From Xanthobacteraceae bacterium (GTDB taxonomy: Bacteria > Pseudomonadota > Alphaproteobacteria > Rhizobiales > Xanthobacteraceae): a stretch of 9,599 nucleotides of DNA. The DNA lies in contig JASHVC010000100.1 in NCBI GenBank assembly GCA_030039655.1, positions 1-9,599 on the forward strand, written 5' to 3'. A program made the translations under genes and the position numbers. The notes below the pieces were generated by a model. The model ran no database searches. It saw nothing but the letters and a program-made list of their open reading frames with translations, and was not told where the DNA came from. Of the stretch, positions 6,575 through 9,599 are shown one piece after another (positions within the stretch are counted from its first letter, which is position 1; each line of letters opens with the position of its first letter).

Positions 6575-7849
6575 GTGCCCGCGCCGATGCCGAATCAGGA
6601 ACACGACGAACCGCCGCTGACTCCGTCGCGGAGGAGCCTGCGTGGCCTAGATTGGTTCGTGTTTTTTGTTGCCGACGTGCAGACCGGATTTGGACCGTTC
6701 GTGTCGGTCTATCTGACCGCCCAGCGATGGACGCAGGTTGACATCGGTCTCGCGCTTTCGGCCGCGGGCTTCGTTTCGCTGGTAGGGCAGATGCCCGGCG
6801 GCGCGCTGGTTGACTCGGCTCGCTCGGAGCGCTCGGTCGCGGCCGTTGCGGTAGCACTCATCTGCATCAGCGCTCTTGCCTATGCGGCGTGGCCGATTTT
6901 TCCTGTCGTGCTTTCGGCCTCGATCCTGCACGCGATGGCAAGCTGTGTGCTCGGACCGGCAATCGCGGCTATCAGCCTCGGTCTTGTCGGGCACGCGGTG
7001 ATCGGCGAGCGATTTGGACGCAACGCCCGCTTCGCGTCCATTGGCAATGGCTTGGCGGCGGCCGCAATGGGCACCATCGGTTATTTGGTTTCCGCGCGCG
7101 CGGTTTTCATCGTCACCGTCTTGTTGCTCGGACCGGCGCTATTGGTGCTCCGTCTGATTTCGCCCACGGAAATCGATGCCGAACGGGCGCACGGCTCGCC
7201 GCCGCCACGGCAGAAAAGACAGCGGATCAAACCGGGCGATCTCATGCGCAATAAGCCGCTATTGATCTTTGCCGGCTGCCTGTTGCTGTTCCACCTCGCC
7301 AATGCGGCCATGCTGCCACTGATGGGCAGCGTGCTGACCATGCGCTCAAGCAGCAATTGGGCGGAGATTTTGATCGCTGCCTGCATCGTTGTTCCACAGA
7401 TCGTGGTGGCAGCCCTATCGCCGTGGGTCGGAAGCCGCGCACAGATTTGGGGGCGCCGGCCGCTTCTGCTCATTGCTTTTGCGGCGCTCCCCATACGCGG
7501 CCTGCTGTTCGCCGTGGTGGGAAACCCGGTGCTGCTCGTCGCCGTTCAGCTTTTTGACGGAATCACCGCCGCCGTTTTTGCCGTGATGGTCCCGCTGATC
7601 GTCGCCGACCTCACACGCGACACCGGCCATTTCAATCTCGGCCAAGGCATCATCGGCACCTGCGTGGGCATCGGGGCTTCGATCAGTGCAACCCTGGCCG
7701 GCTTCCTGACTGACCGTTACGGCAGCCCGTGGGCCTTTGCCGGACTGGCGGTTATCGCCTTTGCCGGCTTAGCGGCCGTGTATTTGCTGATGCCGGAGAC
7801 AAAACCGGCCGAGGAACCAAAGACAACGCCGACCGAGGAATCCGAGTAG
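6575..7849 (+). CDS. Major facilitator superfamily transporter, substrate unknown
   Basis: An inner-membrane carrier of 424 aa from the GTG at 6575. A polar N-terminal tail of about 22 residues is followed by roughly 12 hydrophobic segments, with a basic central loop (PPPRQKRQRIKPGD) dividing the two halves. The start of the fold reads LDWFVFFVADVQTGFGPFVS. The loop after segment 2 reads GALVDSARSERS, a divergent form of the MFS loop signature, and segment 4-5 is rich in small residues. The tail is acidic and rich in Pro, Glu and Thr. I do not recognise a substrate. The sequence is of the same broad type as sugar- and drug-efflux MFS proteins and is not related closely to the OxlT-like carrier in this window. 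It follows the PRC-barrel gene by 118 bases and converges with the glycosyltransferase gene, so export or uptake of a glycoside is a possible but untested role. Confidence 0.85.
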   Translation: MPAPMPNQEHDEPPLTPSRRSLRGLDWFVFFVADVQTGFGPFVSVYLTAQRWTQVDIGLALSAAGFVSLVGQMPGGALVDSARSERSVAAVAVALICISALAYAAWPIFPVVLSASILHAMASCVLGPAIAAISLGLVGHAVIGERFGRNARFASIGNGLAAAAMGTIGYLVSARAVFIVTVLLLGPALLVLRLISPTEIDAERAHGSPPPRQKRQRIKPGDLMRNKPLLIFAGCLLLFHLANAAMLPLMGSVLTMRSSSNWAEILIAACIVVPQIVVAALSPWVGSRAQIWGRRPLLLIAFAALPIRGLLFAVVGNPVLLVAVQLFDGITAAVFAVMVPLIVADLTRDTGHFNLGQGIIGTCVGIGASISATLAGFLTDRYGSPWAFAGLAVIAFAGLAAVYLLMPETKPAEEPKTTPTEESE

Positions 7850-7881
7850 GCCCGGCGCTCCGGCTCGACGCGCCCATTATC

Positions 7882-7905
7882 GACCCGCGCATCATCGCGC
7901 GGGTC
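7882..7905. terminator. Perfect hairpin between convergent genes, possible bidirectional terminator
   Basis: GACCCGCGC at 7882-7890 pairs perfectly with GCGCGGGTC at 7897-7905 around the loop ATCATC. It lies in the 75-base gap between the stops of the MFS and glycosyltransferase genes, which face each other. There is no T-run on either side, so termination strength is uncertain, but the GC-rich stem and its position fit a two-way terminator. Confidence 0.55.
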
Positions 7906-7924
7906 TCCGGCTACCAAGAAAGAG

Positions 7925-8998
7925 TTACAATGCAGGCGCGTCGTCAGCGACCAGCCGCAGTTGCGGTGTCAGACGGTCGGCCAGGCTGCGATAGACGGCG
8001 AGATAATCCTGCGCCATGCGGCGCGCGGTGAAACGCTTCTCGAACTGCTTGCGAATCGCCGCACGCGACAATTGCCCCAAGCGGTCCACCGCTCCGATAG
8101 CGCCGGCCTCGTCCTCAACGATAAATCCGCTGATGCCGTCATCGATTACTTCCGGGGCCGAGCCGCGGTTGTAGGCGATCACCGGCGTGCCACAGGCCAT
8201 GGCCTCGATCATCACCAGGCCGAATGGCTCCGGCCAATCGATGGGGACAAGCAGCACGATAGCACCGCCGAGGAAATCCGCTTTCTCCCGGTCGCTGATC
8301 TCGCCGATGAATTCGACGTTTGATGCCGCCTTGATCTGCGGATGTATTTTCTCGTCAAAATATTCGCGATCGGCCCGATCAACCTTCGCCGCGACCTTCA
8401 GCGGCATGCCGCAATGCTGCGCGATGCGGATGGCGCGATCGATGCCCTTCTCCGGAGCGATGCGGCCGAGGAATGCGAAGTAAGACGGCTTGACCGGCTT
8501 CGGTTCCAACAGCTTCTCCGGCAAGCCGTGGTACACCGTACGCACCCAGTTCGCCTGCGGCAGCGGCCGGCGCTGTGCGTTGGAGATCGACACAACAGGA
8601 ATCGTCGAGAATGTATCGAACACCGGCTGGTGTTCGGGCAGGTCGAGCCGGCCGTGCAACGTCGTCACGAACGGCGTCGCCTGACGTGAGAACAGCGAGA
8701 ACGGATAATAGTCGAGGTGGCAGTGCAGGATGTCGAAATCAGCCGCCTGCCGGTACACACGCTCGAGCATCATCATGTGGAGCGCGTTGGGATCTCGCAC
8801 CGAGCCGTCGAGTCGCAGAGCGCGGGGCCATGCCGCCTCGAGTCGCGCCGACGTCACTGAGTCGCCGCTGGCAAAAAGCGTGACCTCGTGGCCAAGGGCA
8901 ATCAGCTCTTCGGTGAGCCACGACACGACCCGCTCAGTGCCGCCATAAAGCTTGGGCGGAATCGCTTCGGTCAACGGGGCAATCTGAGCAATGTGCAT
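7925..8998 (-). CDS. GT4-family glycosyltransferase
   Basis: A 357-aa retaining glycosyltransferase with the GT-B fold, cytosolic or attached to the inner membrane surface. The N-terminal half begins MHIAQIAPL with the donor/acceptor loop LYGGTERVVSWL near residue 18. The C-terminal half has FLGRIAPEKG near 176 (Arg179 and Lys184 in the usual phosphate-contacting places) and the E-x7-E motif in EPFGLVMIEAMACGTPVIA, with Glu257 and Glu265. The start at 8998 is preferred to the ATG at 9028, since AGGA stands seven bases before it and the family begins with MxIAxIAPL. Sugar donor and acceptor cannot be read from the sequence. GT4 enzymes of this type are often found near debranching-type hydrolases in Hyphomicrobiales (recalled, not checked), which would suggest synthesis of an alpha-glucoside or glycan handled by that enzyme. 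It is transcribed toward the MFS gene. Confidence 0.9.
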   Translation of the reverse strand: MHIAQIAPLTEAIPPKLYGGTERVVSWLTEELIALGHEVTLFASGDSVTSARLEAAWPRALRLDGSVRDPNALHMMMLERVYRQAADFDILHCHLDYYPFSLFSRQATPFVTTLHGRLDLPEHQPVFDTFSTIPVVSISNAQRRPLPQANWVRTVYHGLPEKLLEPKPVKPSYFAFLGRIAPEKGIDRAIRIAQHCGMPLKVAAKVDRADREYFDEKIHPQIKAASNVEFIGEISDREKADFLGGAIVLLVPIDWPEPFGLVMIEAMACGTPVIAYNRGSAPEVIDDGISGFIVEDEAGAIGAVDRLGQLSRAAIRKQFEKRFTARRMAQDYLAVYRSLADRLTPQLRLVADDAPAL

Positions 8999-9005
8999 CG
9001 AATCA

Positions 9006-9012
9006 TCCTCTC
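9006..9012 (-). promoter_or_regulatory. Ribosome binding site that sets the GT4 start
   Basis: On the minus strand GAGAGGA precedes the ATG at 8998 by seven bases. The upstream ATG at 9028 has no comparable site and would add ten residues not typical of the family. Confidence 0.6.
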
Positions 9013-9028
9013 TCCATGGTTCCAGCAC

Positions 9029-9271
9029 AGAACCCTTAACGTCAGAGATGGCAAAAATTTCGACGAAACCAGAACAACTTATTTTTTGATCAGCCCCGGG
9101 AACTTTTTGCCCGCTGCCGCGTCTACACTATCGCCTCAGAGTGAACACTAACCCGCCCCAATGAATGTCCGATCGTCTAGCAAATGTGCATCGAGCGACG
9201 ATGAAAACGGCCGGATTTCGCGTGAGGGCAGTACTGGACACCCGTCAGGCTCACAACATTTCCGAAAAGTC
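9029..9271. other. Gene-poor divergent spacer between GT4 and ABC transporter genes
   Basis: I see no gene here. It holds an AT-rich patch (about 9050-9090) with the interrupted palindrome TTTCG-A-CGAAA at 9058-9068. It also holds a possible stress-sigma promoter at 9099-9123 and the left arm of an inverted repeat (ATTTCCG at 9258-9264, partner CGGAAAT at 9282-9288). The promoters of both flanking divergent genes should lie here, but no strong -35/-10 pair stood out for either. Confidence 0.5.
9099..9123 (+). promoter_or_regulatory. Possible EcfG-type (general stress) promoter
   Basis: GGAAC at 9099-9103 is followed after 16 bases by CGTC at 9120-9123. The alphaproteobacterial general stress sigma factor EcfG typically uses GGAAC-N16/17-CGTT, so the match is one base short. 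It points toward the ABC transporter gene but is about 250 bases from its ATG. Chance occurrence is quite possible. Confidence 0.25.
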
Positions 9272-9288
9272 ATGATTTGGGCGGAAAT
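9258..9288. repeat. Inverted repeat ATTTCCG-N17-CGGAAAT before the ABC gene
   Basis: Two 7-base arms at 9258-9264 and 9282-9288. The right arm runs into five T residues (9288-9292), so on the plus strand it could form a weak stem and T-tract. It overlaps an ATG at 9272 that is in frame with the ABC transporter. It may be an operator or a weak terminator-like element. Confidence 0.25.
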
Positions 9289-9373
9289 TTTTCGCGCTCC
9301 CGGCGTTGTCGTGCCGGAGGATGACTTCCTGCTGGGGGGGACCAGCGCTTCTACGAGCGGAGATCAAAGAAGC

Positions 9374-9599
9374 ATGGCCGATCTTTATACTTACGCAAGC
9401 CGCCCATTCTCGTTCATCTTGCATTACCTGCGCCAGCGCCCGGTTTCGCATCTGGTGATTTTTGCCGCGGTGCTCGGCGCCGTAAGCTGTTCGGTTGGCA
9501 CCCAATACGGCGTCAAGTTTCTGGTCGACACGCTGTCGCGCGGGGCCGGCGCTGACGTATGGACGGCGTTCTTCGTGCTCGGCTCGTTCATCGCCGCCG
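9374..9599 (+). CDS. ABC exporter-type transporter, N-terminal part (runs off right edge)
   Basis: Only the first 75 residues are visible. They read MADLYTYASRPFSFILHYLR, then a hydrophobic segment (about 25-42) containing FAAVLGAVSCSVGTQYG, then KFLVDTLSRG and the start of a second hydrophobic stretch. This resembles the beginning of the transmembrane domain of fused permease/ATPase ABC exporters found in Hyphomicrobiales. No ATPase motif is inside the window. The ATG at 9374 gives the usual N-terminus, with a weak GGAG about 11 bases upstream. The frame stays open to an ATG at 9272, which would add 34 residues with no obvious family match. The substrate is unknown. Confidence 0.72.
   Translation, partial: MADLYTYASRPFSFILHYLRQRPVSHLVIFAAVLGAVSCSVGTQYGVKFLVDTLSRGAGADVWTAFFVLGSFIAA

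Overview
The window looks like chromosome of an alphaproteobacterium of the Hyphomicrobiales, most like Bradyrhizobium, Rhodopseudomonas or a close relative. The evidence is the moderately high GC, codon use rich in G/C at third positions, a DUF1236 secreted protein (a family concentrated in that group), an oxalate locus of the Bradyrhizobiaceae type, and a glycogen-debranching-type hydrolase beside a GT4 glycosyltransferase. This placement is inference from gene content; there is no rRNA or other marker. I see no mobile elements, tRNA, rRNA or CRISPR array.

Left region (1-2960, minus strand): an oxalate module. In transcription order it has an OxlT-like major facilitator transporter (1568-2848), a GntR/FCD regulator (684-1436) and the N-terminal third of oxalyl-CoA decarboxylase (1-650, running off the left edge). 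The transporter would bring in oxalate, probably in exchange for formate. Oxc decarboxylates oxalyl-CoA to formyl-CoA. The partner formyl-CoA transferase is not in the window. A GTATAC-centred operator sits on the start of the regulator gene, and the gap upstream of it holds two mutually exclusive hairpins and a 12-bp palindrome.

Middle region (3090-7849, plus strand): a small secreted DUF1236 protein (3090-3479), a 731-residue amylo-alpha-1,6-glucosidase/glycogen-debranching-type enzyme (3597-5792), an exported PRC-barrel protein with a Pro/Ala linker (5905-6456) and a second, unrelated MFS transporter (6575-7849, GTG start). Each gap between the last three genes is about 115 bases.

Right region (7850-9599): a perfect 9-bp hairpin lies between the convergent MFS gene and a minus-strand GT4 glycosyltransferase (7925-8998). 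A gene-poor stretch of about 375 bases follows, and then the N-terminus of an ABC exporter-type protein (9374 to the right edge). The debranching-type enzyme, the glycosyltransferase, the transporter and the envelope protein make a plausible but uncharacterised alpha-glucan or glucoside locus. No glycogen synthase or ADP-glucose gene is visible.

I found no convincing new defence, mobile or RNA system. The points most worth a second look are the regulatory DNA between the oxalate transporter and its regulator, and the unexplained substrate of the debranching-enzyme/GT4/MFS/PRC-barrel neighbourhood.
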